From positions 2,418,001 to 2,482,000 of the forward strand of contig JADJPE010000005.1 of assembly GCA_016713425.1 (NCBI GenBank): a stretch of 64,000 nt of DNA. The letters are read 5' to 3'. A program made the position numbers and the translations under genes. The notes under the pieces are model-generated. The model was not told the DNA's origin and made no database searches. It was given only the letters and a program-made list of their open reading frames with translations. This DNA comes from Deltaproteobacteria bacterium (GTDB lineage: Bacteria > Myxococcota > Kuafuiibacteriia > Kuafuiibacteriales > Kuafuiibacteriaceae). This document shows positions 46,820 through 55,700 of this stretch, in pieces. Within the stretch, counting starts at the first letter, position 1. Each line of letters starts with the position of its first letter.

Positions 46820-47818
46820 ATGAAAGTGCTCGTGACTGGCGCTGCTGGATTTATCGGCTCTCACGTCGCGGAGGCCCTCCTTCACAGGGGCGACGAGGTC
46901 GTAGGCGTTGACAACTTCAATGCCTTTTACGACCCGGCCATCAAGGAAGCGAACATCGATGAGGTTCGAGCTTCGGCTCGGGCGTGGGGGCGGGCGGAGG
47001 CGTTTCGTTTGGTTCGGGCCGACATCGTCCATGACGACCTTTCGTCGCTGTTCACGCCCGAGAACTGCCCTGATGTCGTTTGCCATCTCGCGGCCTGGGC
47101 GGGCGTCCGTCCCTCGATCGTGAACCCGCTCATCTACCAGTCCGTCAATGTCGAGGGCACATTGAAGCTCCTCGAGCTTGCTCGCCACCATGGGGTCAAG
47201 CCCTTCGTGTTTGCGTCGAGCTCTTCGGTCTATGGGGCGCGGCGGGAGGTCCCGTTTCGGGAGGATGATCGCGTCGACGACCCGATCAGCCCTTACGCGG
47301 CGACGAAGAAGGCGGGGGAGCTGATCGGCTATACTTATCATCATCTCCACGGGCTTCGTTTCTTTGGGCTTCGGTTCTTCACGGTGTACGGCCCCCGCCA
47401 GCGGCCGGAGATGGCCATCCACCTGTTTGCGCGTGCGATCTTGGATGGGAAGCCGATCCGGATGCATGGCGACGGAGAATCGAGTCGCGATTACACGTAC
47501 ATCGACGATTGTGTTCAGGGCGTCGTGGCCGCGATCGATCGCTCGACACGCGTCGAGGACAAGGATGGCTACCGAATTTACAACTTGGGCTGTTCGGATA
47601 CGACGTCGCTCCGCGGATTGGTGTCCACCATCGAGGCTGCGCTGGGCAAAAAGGCGCAAATCGAACATGCACCCGACCAGCCCGGTGATGTGCCTTTGAC
47701 CTTCGCCGACATCCGGCGAGCGCGAGCCGAGCTCGGTTACGACCCGAAGACGCCGATCCCGGACGGCGTGCCGAAGTTCGTAGAGTGGCTCAAGAAGCGC
47801 CGTGGCGAGTCGAACTGA
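46820..47818 (+). CDS. NAD-dependent UDP-sugar epimerase (UDP-glucuronate 4-epimerase-like)
   Basis: 332 residues. Short-chain extended fold: GAAGFIG at residues 7-13 for NAD, Ser in SSSSVYG, and YAATK catalytic Tyr159/Lys163. The HLFARAILDGKPIRMHGDGE and RDYTYIDDCV blocks match GalE/UDP-GlcA 4-epimerases such as Cap1J. It makes sugar nucleotides for surface polysaccharide. It overlaps the following RNase J gene by 17 bp. Confidence 0.92.
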   Translation: MKVLVTGAAGFIGSHVAEALLHRGDEVVGVDNFNAFYDPAIKEANIDEVRASARAWGRAEAFRLVRADIVHDDLSSLFTPENCPDVVCHLAAWAGVRPSIVNPLIYQSVNVEGTLKLLELARHHGVKPFVFASSSSVYGARREVPFREDDRVDDPISPYAATKKAGELIGYTYHHLHGLRFFGLRFFTVYGPRQRPEMAIHLFARAILDGKPIRMHGDGESSRDYTYIDDCVQGVVAAIDRSTRVEDKDGYRIYNLGCSDTTSLRGLVSTIEAALGKKAQIEHAPDQPGDVPLTFADIRRARAELGYDPKTPIPDGVPKFVEWLKKRRGESN

Positions 47819-49664
47819 AGCCGACGGATCACGCGATTCCGGCGAATCCGTGGGGCCTGGGCCGAACGCCTTCCTTCGGATCATTCCGCTCGGTGGTTGC
47901 GGGGAGATCGGGCTCAACGCCACGCTATTGGTGCTCGGAAGCCGCGGCCTTCTCATCGACTGCGGCATGCTCCTTGGGACACCGACGGAGCTCGGCATCG
48001 AACGGGTCGTTCCGGGCTTTGAGCCGATCTTCGAGGATGGACTTCGTCTCGATGGCGTCGTCCTTACGCACGGACACCAAGACCACGTCGGCGCGCTCCC
48101 GGCGCTGCTTGCGGAGCGCGACGTGCCCGTCTTCGGTACGCCGCTCACGATGGCGCTTGCCCGCGCACGTTTCGAGCCGCGCGATGGCGGTCGGGGTGGC
48201 GGTGGCGGTGCCGGTGGTGGCGTGGCGCCCGAGGCGAGGCGCCAGGCTCGTCTTCGATTCTTCGATGTCGCGTACAACCAGCCGACGCGCATTGGGCCGT
48301 TCACGGTCGAGTGGATTCGGGTCACCCATTCGGTACCCGAGTCCGCCGCGCTCCTTGTCCAGTGCTCGGCGGGGCGCGTGCTTCACAGCGGCGACTTCCG
48401 GATCGATCCCACACCGATCGACGGGCGAACGACGGATCTGGCGCGCCTGCGCGAGGTCGGTGACCTCGGGGTGGATCTGCTGCTGTCCGACTCGACGAAC
48501 GCCGAGCGCGAGGGCCGCGGTCGTTCAGAGAGCGATGTGCGAACGGAGATCGAGCGTCTCGTGCTCGAGACCGAGGGACGCGTTGTCGTATCGTGCATCG
48601 CTTCTCATCTGCACCGCATGCAGTCGATTCTCGATGCAGCCCAGCGGGCGGGTCGGAGGGTCTGTCTCTTGGGGCGCGGCATGCGTGAGCTCTACGAGCT
48701 CGGCATCGAGCGCCATCACCTTCGTGTCGACAGCTCGCTCCTCATCGATGAGACGCGCGCGCCGATGCTTCGCCGCGGCGAACTGTTGGTGCTTGCCACC
48801 GGGGCTCAAGGTGAACGTCAGGGCGCGTTGACGCGCGTTGCGATGGCCAACGATGCGGGCTTTCGATGTCGGGCCGGCGATCGTTTGATCTTGAGTACGC
48901 GCGTGATCCCCGGAAATGAGCGGGCGGTTCGAAAGCTCGTCAACGAGTTCGTTCGACAAGGGGTCGATGTCGTTTCGGACAAGATGGCGATGGTCCATTG
49001 CTCTGGGCACGCGTGTGCCGAGGAAGAACGTGATCTCTTGATGCTCGTTCGCCCGCGTTACTTCGTCCCCGTGCACGGCGAACGCACCATGCTCGCGCGT
49101 CATGCCGAGATTGCGCGGAGCTCGGGCGTTGCCTCGGAGAACATCTTCGTTGTCGAGGATGGCGACAGCCTCGTGCTGACGCGCGGGACGCTCGTCCTGG
49201 GACCGCGCGTGCTCGTCTCGCGGCGTCCGATCGATGCCGCGGGGCGCGTCCTCGATTGGGGCGATGTGAACGCCCGAAGCCGCGTCGGGCGCGCGGGGCT
49301 CGTCGCATGTTCACTCGTGTTCGACGCCCAGACAGGGCTGCTCGCGCTGCCTCCCGCGCTGACCTTTCGAGGCGTCGCACCCTCGCCCCGGGTCGTGGCC
49401 GACACGGTTCGTCGCTTGCGCGAGGCGTTTGAGTCGCCGGTTGCGGGTCCGGCGGCGGCTCAGGCCATGGGCGTTGCGGCGCTGGCCTCGGCCGCTTCTG
49501 CTTCTGCTTCCGCTTCCGTTTCTGCGTCCGTTTCTGCGTCCGTGTCCGCGGTGCGCGAAGCGGTGGCGGAACGCACGCTCAAGAGCGCATTGAAACGCGA
49601 GCTCAAACCGATGCCGGAGCTGGTGATCCACGTCCTCGAGCTTGGGGTTGGACTCGGAGCTTAG
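47802..49664 (+). CDS. rnj: Ribonuclease J-like metallo-beta-lactamase nuclease
   Basis: 620 residues, GTG 47802, overlapping the epimerase stop. Beta-lactamase core with the metal motif LTHGHQDHVG (His90, His92, Asp94, His95), the beta-CASP module, and FVPVHGERTMLARHAEIA near the C-terminal His motif. A Gly-rich insert lies near residues 128-142. RNase J degrades mRNA both endonucleolytically and 5' to 3'. The C-terminal domain is followed by a run of Ala-Ser/Val-Ser repeats (about 49490-49550) not seen in typical RNase J. Confidence 0.9.
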   Translation: MASRTEADGSRDSGESVGPGPNAFLRIIPLGGCGEIGLNATLLVLGSRGLLIDCGMLLGTPTELGIERVVPGFEPIFEDGLRLDGVVLTHGHQDHVGALPALLAERDVPVFGTPLTMALARARFEPRDGGRGGGGGAGGGVAPEARRQARLRFFDVAYNQPTRIGPFTVEWIRVTHSVPESAALLVQCSAGRVLHSGDFRIDPTPIDGRTTDLARLREVGDLGVDLLLSDSTNAEREGRGRSESDVRTEIERLVLETEGRVVVSCIASHLHRMQSILDAAQRAGRRVCLLGRGMRELYELGIERHHLRVDSSLLIDETRAPMLRRGELLVLATGAQGERQGALTRVAMANDAGFRCRAGDRLILSTRVIPGNERAVRKLVNEFVRQGVDVVSDKMAMVHCSGHACAEEERDLLMLVRPRYFVPVHGERTMLARHAEIARSSGVASENIFVVEDGDSLVLTRGTLVLGPRVLVSRRPIDAAGRVLDWGDVNARSRVGRAGLVACSLVFDAQTGLLALPPALTFRGVAPSPRVVADTVRRLREAFESPVAGPAAAQAMGVAALASAASASASASVSASVSASVSAVREAVAERTLKSALKRELKPMPELVIHVLELGVGLGA

Positions 49665-49975
49665 GAGCGGCCGCTGATCGCGCCGCAGCTTGTGCCGAGG
49701 CCCTGATGCTTTCGAGGCAGACTCTGTAAAACGCCGAGCAGGCCGACCACTGGCTCTATGCGACGCACGCGAAGACGCTCAAACTACGACAGCAACGCAT
49801 CTGCCGAAGATCGCGACGCCTTCGAGTTGTCATCACGCCGTGCGCGCGAAGCGGAGATTGGCGTCGACTCACGCCTCGTCGGCGAGCCGTCCCTAGTTTC
49901 AGGGCTAGCTCACAGGCGTCTTGCGCCTGCTCGAGTCCCGGCAAACCGACAAACAGATCGTCAGATGTCGAGTAC
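49665..49975 (+). other. Intergenic gap after RNase J, nothing recognised
   Basis: About 310 bp. A 6-bp hairpin CAGGCG/CGCCTG near 49912-49928 is the only structure noticed; no T-run follows. This is the left edge of the accessory island. Confidence 0.4.
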
Positions 49976-50004
49976 TTTACAGACGCGTACTGGGTATGTA
50001 TAGT
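49976..50004 (+). promoter_or_regulatory. Promoter overlapping the apparent start of the nucleotidyltransferase gene
   Basis: TTTACA (49976-49981), 17-bp spacer, TATAGT (49999-50004). The -10 overlaps codons 2-3 after the ATG at 49996, so the transcript should start near 50011 and the first usable codon is GTG 50014: an essentially leaderless message. Confidence 0.6.
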
Positions 50005-50580
50005 GCGCGTCTTGTGGACGAACACGGCTTGCTCGATGCGCTCGAGGCGCTGGGAGATCTGCTCGAATCAAGAAATGAAAACGCAGACTTGGCTGTCATC
50101 GGCGGAGGCGCCCTGCTCCTAGCCGGGTTCATCGAACGGCCAACTCGGGATCTCGACGCTGTTGCACTGCATAGTGAGGGGCATCTCACTTCCGCGCATC
50201 CACTCCCTGAGTCTCTTCAACGGGCGGTTCACGACGTCGGCCGTGCCTACGGCCTTGCCCTCAATTGGTTAAATGGAGGCCCGACCGATCTGCTCCGCAT
50301 GGGTCTACCTACTGGATTTCTCGAGCGTGCGACGAAGCTCCAGTTTAGCGCGCTCGTTGTTCGCGTTGCGGGCCGCTTGGATCAGATCCACTTCAAGCTC
50401 TACGCCGCGGTCGATCAGGGCCCTCGCTCGAAGCACATGCAAGATCTCAAACGCCTCGAGCCCACTGCGTCCGAACTGACGTCCGCGGCCGCTTGGTGTC
50501 AAACCCACGACCCCTCGGAAGGTTTCGCTGCAATGCTCAAGCAAACGCTCGAGGCGCTCGGAATAAGTCGCGATGGATAG
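49996..50580 (+). CDS. MNT-fold nucleotidyltransferase, AbiEii/DUF6036-like (candidate toxin)
   Basis: 194 residues from ATG 49996, or 188 from GTG 50014 if the promoter reading is right. The nucleotidyltransferase core is visible: AVIGGGALLLAGFIERPTRD with the double-Gly and Thr-x-Asp-x-Asp (TRDLD) metal ligands. The C-terminal helical part (FKLYAAVDQGPRSKHMQDLK) fits DUF6036/AbiEii-like enzymes. These act as toxins or defence effectors in paired systems. The downstream winged-helix gene overlaps by 8 bp, so a toxin-antitoxin or defence unit is likely, with gene order the reverse of AbiE (enzyme first). Base composition is slightly less GC-rich than in neighbouring genes. Confidence 0.75.
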   Translation: MYSARLVDEHGLLDALEALGDLLESRNENADLAVIGGGALLLAGFIERPTRDLDAVALHSEGHLTSAHPLPESLQRAVHDVGRAYGLALNWLNGGPTDLLRMGLPTGFLERATKLQFSALVVRVAGRLDQIHFKLYAAVDQGPRSKHMQDLKRLEPTASELTSAAAWCQTHDPSEGFAAMLKQTLEALGISRDG

Positions 50581-51349
50581 TTTCTTTGAAGCAGCTCAGG
50601 CGTTTCTGTGGCGATGCTGGACGACATTGGGGGTCGCTGGTGTTTCGCGTCCGTTCGTTGACCTGCTCGTCGATCCCGAGGGCCTACTGGTGCTGACCGG
50701 CATAGCGCTGGACGACGCACGACTTTCGGCTGAGGTTGTCGATTGGTCTGCTCGCTGCTTTGGCTATGTTTCTGTCTCGCGCTTGAAGAATATCATGAGG
50801 TCCCTGACGCCCGCGGAGCGCGCGCGCGTCTATGAGCTTACCGCACAAGTGAATGCTGCTGCGCCGGCTAGATGGCCAACCGGAGAGGTAGAGGCGACGG
50901 ACGTTGTCCGACTCTCAGGTAAGTCGCGTCTTCCGTCCCTGGCGTCGCCAGCGCTGGCTCATCTTCGCTACCGTGCGCTGTTTGGCACGACGTCTCGCGC
51001 CGAGATCCTTCTTTGTCTGCAACGTCAGCGCGGCGCGCGCACGGCCGCCGAGATTGCCCAAATTACGGCGTACGCCAAGCGGATTGTCGCGCGTACGCTT
51101 GAAGAGCTCACTCAAGGCGGTATCGTGGTCGCGACCCAAAACGGAAACCGTCTGAACTATGATGGGGCGTTTGATTGGATCTTCTGGGCGCGCGTTATCG
51201 GTGCTTGTGAAGCTACGCGAGCCGCAAAGGCAAGCGTTCGTCGCATTGAGCTCATTCGAGTTCTCAACGAGTTGGGCCAAGACGAAAGTCAGATTCTAGG
51301 CGACAGACAGCTCGCCGACGCTTTCATCAAAGCCGCACAACACCCATAG
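50573..51349 (+). CDS. Winged-helix protein partner of the nucleotidyltransferase (candidate antitoxin)
   Basis: 258 residues, ATG 50573, inside the end of the preceding gene. Residues about 140-205 contain a MarR-like winged helix: TSRAEILLCLQRQRGARTAA with helix-turn-helix EIAQITAYAKRIVARTLEEL and a wing. The N-terminal 130 residues are helical. It could repress its own promoter and neutralise the enzyme. Overlap with the nucleotidyltransferase gene means translational coupling. Confidence 0.72.
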   Translation: MDSFFEAAQAFLWRCWTTLGVAGVSRPFVDLLVDPEGLLVLTGIALDDARLSAEVVDWSARCFGYVSVSRLKNIMRSLTPAERARVYELTAQVNAAAPARWPTGEVEATDVVRLSGKSRLPSLASPALAHLRYRALFGTTSRAEILLCLQRQRGARTAAEIAQITAYAKRIVARTLEELTQGGIVVATQNGNRLNYDGAFDWIFWARVIGACEATRAAKASVRRIELIRVLNELGQDESQILGDRQLADAFIKAAQHP

Positions 51350-51400
51350 TCGACCGCTTGGAATAGCGTCCCTCGGCGACGCCATCGCCATTGTGCCGCT

Positions 51401-52310
51401 TCAGGATCGCGACCTTTTGAATCTCCTGGTAAAGGAGAGGGAGGAATCGAATGAACAAGAGAACGCGACAGAGTCGAAGCGCCCAGAAGACGGCAGAGAT
51501 CCTTCGTGCTCACCCGGAACAGAAGCGGCTTGTCTCGGAAATCTGCGAGGAGGGTCAAGTGAACCGCCCCGGCTTCCCCGGAACGTCACACTCGAAGCGA
51601 TACGTGAAAGGGGGCTTTCAGCATGAGAGCACCGCCACGGGCACGTTCCCCAAACCTTGTCTGTGGCCGTCGGTGGTCCATACCAGCGCTCCACGGGTGT
51701 CAGCGATGCTTCCTCAAGAGCGTCCGACTCGCTTCGGAGATATCCGCTCTTCGCGAGAAATTTCTCCATCTTCTTGAAAACGCTTTGGGCCAACGAGAGA
51801 AGGTCTCGATTCGTTGGGGCTGGGGATTCGACGAAACGGGGACCCTCTTCTTCGTTCGCGAAGACTCCGTCGAGAACGAGCACATGAAGATGGGGTGAGA
51901 TGTTCAGGGTCTTCGTGAATCGCTGAATGAAGGTGACTGCGCCGCATTTCGGTTCTGGGAGACCCTGGCATCGAGCCCAGCCGTTCAGTTGCTCAAAGAT
52001 CGCCCGAACGAAGAAGTTCACCATCTTCGCCAAGACCTCTCGTTTGCACGCGAGAAGACCGCGCAGTTCGAACGGCGGGCTCAGCACGTATTGCCGAAGC
52101 GCGACATCGGGCAGCACGTCATCGACGAGATGGGCCGCCGTCTCCTGCATCCGTCGTGCACCGCAGCTCGGACAAATCGCCCGCCCCTTGCACGAAGAGG
52201 CCAGAGCATGCTCACGCTGGCATCGGTCGCAGAAGAGAAGGACGAAACCGCATGCGCGAACACCACGTGCCATGAGCCCGTTTCATGCCGTCACGGAAGG
52301 CCTCGGCAAC
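51401..52310 (-). pseudogene. IS91-family transposase remnant
   Basis: The transposase zinc-binding region is clear: FCDRCQREHALASSCKGRAI, CPSCGARRM, AAHLVDDVLPDVALRQYVLS. The HUH-like metal motif HLHVLVLDGVF follows. The N-terminal part (FRDGMKRAHG) lies in another frame around 52265, so a frameshift separates it. After about residue 200 the sequence no longer resembles IS91 (a Ser/Arg-rich tail to 51401), so the catalytic Tyr region is absent. IS91 elements move by rolling circle. No terminal oriIS or terIS sequences could be identified by eye. Confidence 0.75.
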
Positions 52311-52343
52311 CGCGCTCGTTTGTTCGCGTCTTCGTCGAATTTC

Positions 52344-53249
52344 CTAGTCGTTCTGAGCTTCGGGCTGTCTCGGCACTACCGGAACGCCGACGCGGTTCAA
52401 GATTGTCCCTTTCGCATCGATGTGCATGACCTCCTGAAGAAAGCGCTGGGCGCGGCCCTGCTCGAGGACCCCTCGACGACTCGTCAAGGTGATCGTCCCG
52501 CTCGGCTGGATCCACACTTCCTGGAAGACGTTTGCATCGTCGCCTTGAGACCGATAGCATCCAGAGTCTTCGGAACCATGAGGCCGAAAGCCCGCCTGAA
52601 GGAGGCGATTCGGAAGATCTCTTCGGTTCGCAAAGAACCCCGCGTCGTGGATGATTGCGCCACGAGGGAGGCATCCCCACTCGAGCGCAGCCACGGTGGC
52701 GGCGCTGACGTGGGACTCGTAGTCGAGCGGCGCTTCGGCGACGAGCGGGATCTTCTTCTCTACGACTTCGTGTCCGCGTCGCTCGAGCACATGGGTGCCA
52801 CCGACGACAACGGAGATGAGCCGCCGAAGCCGGCCGCCTCGGTCGGCGATGGCGAGTTGCTGTTCGCCGCGGTTTCCCACGCTCGACGTGTAGACCTGGC
52901 ATCTATCTGGGACGGGACCAAGGAGAGGCGCCCAAGAACTGTAGCGTCTCGTCGTTGCTCCGAGCGGCCTGAATCCTTTCGCCCACATCGCTTGGCCGGG
53001 TTCGACCGCGCCCGGATCGTGATCGAGGTGCGAGATGGGGTCCTCGATTCCGGCTCTTCGCAGGGCCTCGAGCAACCGTGTTGGGACCGCGGGCGTCGTC
53101 TTCGTCGAGCCTCCGTTGCCCCCCGGTGTGCGGGTCGCGGCCGGGCCGAGGCCGAGGAGGGTGCGCCTGTCTTCCTGTTGTTTGTTCGACGAGCGGCCAT
53201 GAACGCGTTGTCCATCCTCCCACAGCGCGCCGTGGATGCGACATCCCAA
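52344..53249 (-). CDS. Hypothetical protein of the accessory island
   Basis: Up to 301 residues with a TTG start; no in-frame ATG near the beginning, so the true start is uncertain. The protein-like part runs from about residue 50 on: mixed alpha/beta, including LISVVVGGTHVLERRGHEVV and AAIVHDAGFFANRRDLPNRL-like stretches, with Cys residues at LEWGCLPRG and SGCYRSQ. No family recognised. Directly upstream of the IS91 remnant on the same strand, and divergent from the NYN gene. It may be a passenger gene or a degraded one. Confidence 0.4.
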   Translation of the reverse strand: MGCRIHGALWEDGQRVHGRSSNKQQEDRRTLLGLGPAATRTPGGNGGSTKTTPAVPTRLLEALRRAGIEDPISHLDHDPGAVEPGQAMWAKGFRPLGATTRRYSSWAPLLGPVPDRCQVYTSSVGNRGEQQLAIADRGGRLRRLISVVVGGTHVLERRGHEVVEKKIPLVAEAPLDYESHVSAATVAALEWGCLPRGAIIHDAGFFANRRDLPNRLLQAGFRPHGSEDSGCYRSQGDDANVFQEVWIQPSGTITLTSRRGVLEQGRAQRFLQEVMHIDAKGTILNRVGVPVVPRQPEAQND

Positions 53250-53311
53250 TTATCGGCTGGACCCGTTCAATCAGGTCGACACGCGGATGCCCAGCCTTCT
53301 AGAAGATTGGA

Positions 53312-54964
53312 GTGATCGTCACCACGCCCAAGTTCAAATCTTCGGCCTTCAAGGCGACGTTGGCCCAGATCAAGGAGATCTTGGACGCACACACGCTCAG
53401 CGTATTGCTTCTCGACGCGCTCGAGCGGAGGTCCGCTGAGCAGATTGTCACCCGGTATGGTCGTCCCGACCGCGGCCGGCGGCTCGATCAGCTCAAGAAG
53501 TCCGATCTGGTGGGGCAAATCACGGCCTGGTTCTTCTCGATCGAGGATGTCGCGTATGCGGTCATCAAAGAGATGGACCGGCTCTCCCAGAAGGAGTGTT
53601 ACATCGTCCGGTCTATCCCTGACGACCAAGCAGAGGCTCGGGTTGGATCGTATCGCGCGATCGCGCTCAAGCGAGAGCGCGCGAAGTATGTCTGGGCCCT
53701 GGTGCGTGACGAGCGGGCGCATGTTCGCGGCTTGGCGAACAACGTCATTCGCGAGTTCTTCCAAGAGGTCGCGGACATCGCGACGACGCGTCAGGCGCTC
53801 GAGAGCGAGGGCCTGGCGCCCAATCTCGACGATGCGACGCTTGCGCATCGGATCCAGGAGCAGGCCATGCGCCTTTCGGAGGCGAGTGCACGGCTCTCGG
53901 ATCTCGAGGCGAAGAGCGCCCACCATGAGGCGGAGCGTGCGCGCCTCTTGGCTCAACTTGGGGCGAAGGAACGCCAGCTCCGCGAAGCCACTGACAAGCG
54001 AGGTGAGCTCGAGGCCGAAATGCTGGCGCTGCGCCGAAGTCTAAGGACAGTCGAGATTGAGTATGCCGACGCGGAGGACGCCAAGGCACGAGAGATCGAC
54101 GCGAGAACGTCCGCGGAGCTCTTGGCGCAGAAGGTTCGACGGCTCGAGAAGCTGGCGGGCGCATCGAAGACGCTCATCGAGACCCAGGATGCGCTCGCCG
54201 AAGCCCGTGCGCGAGCAGACGCACTGTCCGAGAGGTTGACGCGCACCGACCAAGCAAATCGGGCGAGAGAGGATGCGCACGCAACGGTCGTGGCGCGACT
54301 CTCGGCGGAAGTGGAGACGCTCAAGGAGGAACTCCATCGGGTCCGTCAGCAACTCGCACGCCGTCCGACCCATCGGGGCGGCGTCATGGCTGGAGAGGGC
54401 GGCGATGCGGAACAGGCCGGAGATGCGGGACAGGCCGGAGCGGCTGGACAGGCGGCACAGGCCGGAGAGGCCGCGGCTGGAGTGGGCGGTGACGAGGTCG
54501 CGGTCCTCTTGGATCAGGCGAACATTGCGGCGAGCGCTCGGGCGATGTTTCGCAAGAAGGTGGACTTTGGACTCCTTCTTCAACGGCTGACGGCCGGGCG
54601 TTCCGTCAAGCGAGCGGTCGCGTTCGTTGTCGACAACGGAGGCCCATCTTTCGATGGATTCTGCGACCATCTGCGCAAGACGGGCTGGACGTTGCGCGTC
54701 AAGCGTCCGCGCAGATCCCCGGATGGTCGAGTGAAAGCCGATTGGGATATGGGCATCGCGATGGAGGCGCTTGAAGTCGAGGACCAGATCGGGTTGCTTG
54801 TCCTTGCCTCGGGCGATGGCGATTTTGTTCCGCTCGTTCAGCGGCTCAGACGGAGACATGTCGTCGTCGAGGTGGCGGCGTTCTCCGACGGTTTGTCTCC
54901 GGAGTTGTTTGCCGCTGCAGATCGTGTCGTTCGGCTCGGTGATGACATCCTCGAGGTGGTTTAG
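53312..54964 (+). CDS. NYN-domain (LabA-like PIN-fold) protein with long coiled coil
   Basis: 550 residues, GTG 53312. Residues 1-160 are mixed helical, including LVGQITAWFFSIEDVAYAVI. Residues about 165-355 are a coiled coil (EARARADALSERLTRTDQAN). An Ala/Gly/Gln repeat linker follows. Residues about 395-550 form an NYN/LabA domain: VLLDQANIAASARA with Asp and Asn metal ligands, KADWDMGIAMEAL, VLASGDGDFVPLV and VEVAAFSD. NYN proteins are metal-dependent ribonucleases or RNA-binding relatives. A separate N-terminal module plus coiled coil suggests a scaffolded nuclease. It lies among mobile and toxin-antitoxin genes, so a defence role is possible but unproven. Confidence 0.82.
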   Translation: MIVTTPKFKSSAFKATLAQIKEILDAHTLSVLLLDALERRSAEQIVTRYGRPDRGRRLDQLKKSDLVGQITAWFFSIEDVAYAVIKEMDRLSQKECYIVRSIPDDQAEARVGSYRAIALKRERAKYVWALVRDERAHVRGLANNVIREFFQEVADIATTRQALESEGLAPNLDDATLAHRIQEQAMRLSEASARLSDLEAKSAHHEAERARLLAQLGAKERQLREATDKRGELEAEMLALRRSLRTVEIEYADAEDAKAREIDARTSAELLAQKVRRLEKLAGASKTLIETQDALAEARARADALSERLTRTDQANRAREDAHATVVARLSAEVETLKEELHRVRQQLARRPTHRGGVMAGEGGDAEQAGDAGQAGAAGQAAQAGEAAAGVGGDEVAVLLDQANIAASARAMFRKKVDFGLLLQRLTAGRSVKRAVAFVVDNGGPSFDGFCDHLRKTGWTLRVKRPRRSPDGRVKADWDMGIAMEALEVEDQIGLLVLASGDGDFVPLVQRLRRRHVVVEVAAFSDGLSPELFAAADRVVRLGDDILEVV

Positions 54965-55700
54965 AGGGCCTCGGACCTGACGACTCGTTTCTTCGGCGCC
55001 CTGCGAGGTACGCAGGATCGAGTCCTTTTCCTGGGAAATCAGCACCTCGTGTCCGCCAAGCAGCACCTGAAAACGAATCCCCGTCTCGGCACCTCAGGTC
55101 CCCGTATCGATAAATCTCGATCCCCATCTCGAAAAATCGATTCCCCGGCTCCGAACACTTGATTCCCCATCTCGCGACTTTCGATCCCCGCTTCCGCGAA
55201 TTCGATTCCCCATCTCGAAAGATCGATTCCCCGGCTCCGAACATTTGATTCCCCACCTCGCGACTTTCGATCCCCGGCTCGACGCTTCGAGTCCCCGTGG
55301 GGATCGAGCTCCAGGAGTGGGAGAATGAAAATCTGTAGGCAGAATATAGGTTTACGGCATGCAGTCGCCAGAACGCCAAGGATGAGTGTGCGACGAATGG
55401 AGGCGGGGACCAGGACGCGAGCGCTCGGCGCTCGACCCGCCGCGTCGTGGCGCAAAAGCGGCGACCTTCGGCGCTCGGGCGGTCGAGATGGGGTCGCGTG
55501 TTTGCGCCCCGGTCAATGGTCGGAGAAGGACCGAGTTCGTCGGCCCAAAGACAGGAAGGCAGATCGTGATCGTATTGGCACTCAAGTTCGCAACATCTAA
55601 CCCTCGGACACAACAAGACCCATTAACGGACTCATGCTTCGAGAGCCTCGACGCAGAACGGTGGCATGCGCGGAGATGCGACGGGCGCGGAGATGCGGCG
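54965..55700. other. Long intergenic stretch with a repeat field
   Basis: 736 bp between the NYN gene and the next plus-strand gene. The left part holds the TCCCC repeat array (55075-55302). The remainder has short open frames on both strands without convincing starts or composition. Confidence 0.5.
55075..55302. repeat. 20-22 bp TCCCC repeat field with an 85-bp tandem duplication
   Basis: Ten units plus a partial, each beginning GA(T)TCCCC and 20-22 bp long. Four consecutive units (55119-55203) are repeated almost exactly as 55204-55288, an 85-bp higher-order tandem duplication. Unit lengths vary, so no reading frame is kept through it. Confidence 0.9.

Noticed and set aside
49905..49950. 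tRNA-like 3' end (hairpin followed by CTCGAGTCCCGG)
   Set aside because: The T-loop would lack the TTC and the T-stem does not pair; no acceptor arm partner found.
51927..53315. 462-residue plus-strand ORF
   Set aside because: Antisense to the IS91 remnant and the island hypothetical gene, with no motif.
55075..55302. CRISPR array
   Set aside because: Units are contiguous at 20-22 bp with no unique spacers, and no cas gene is present.
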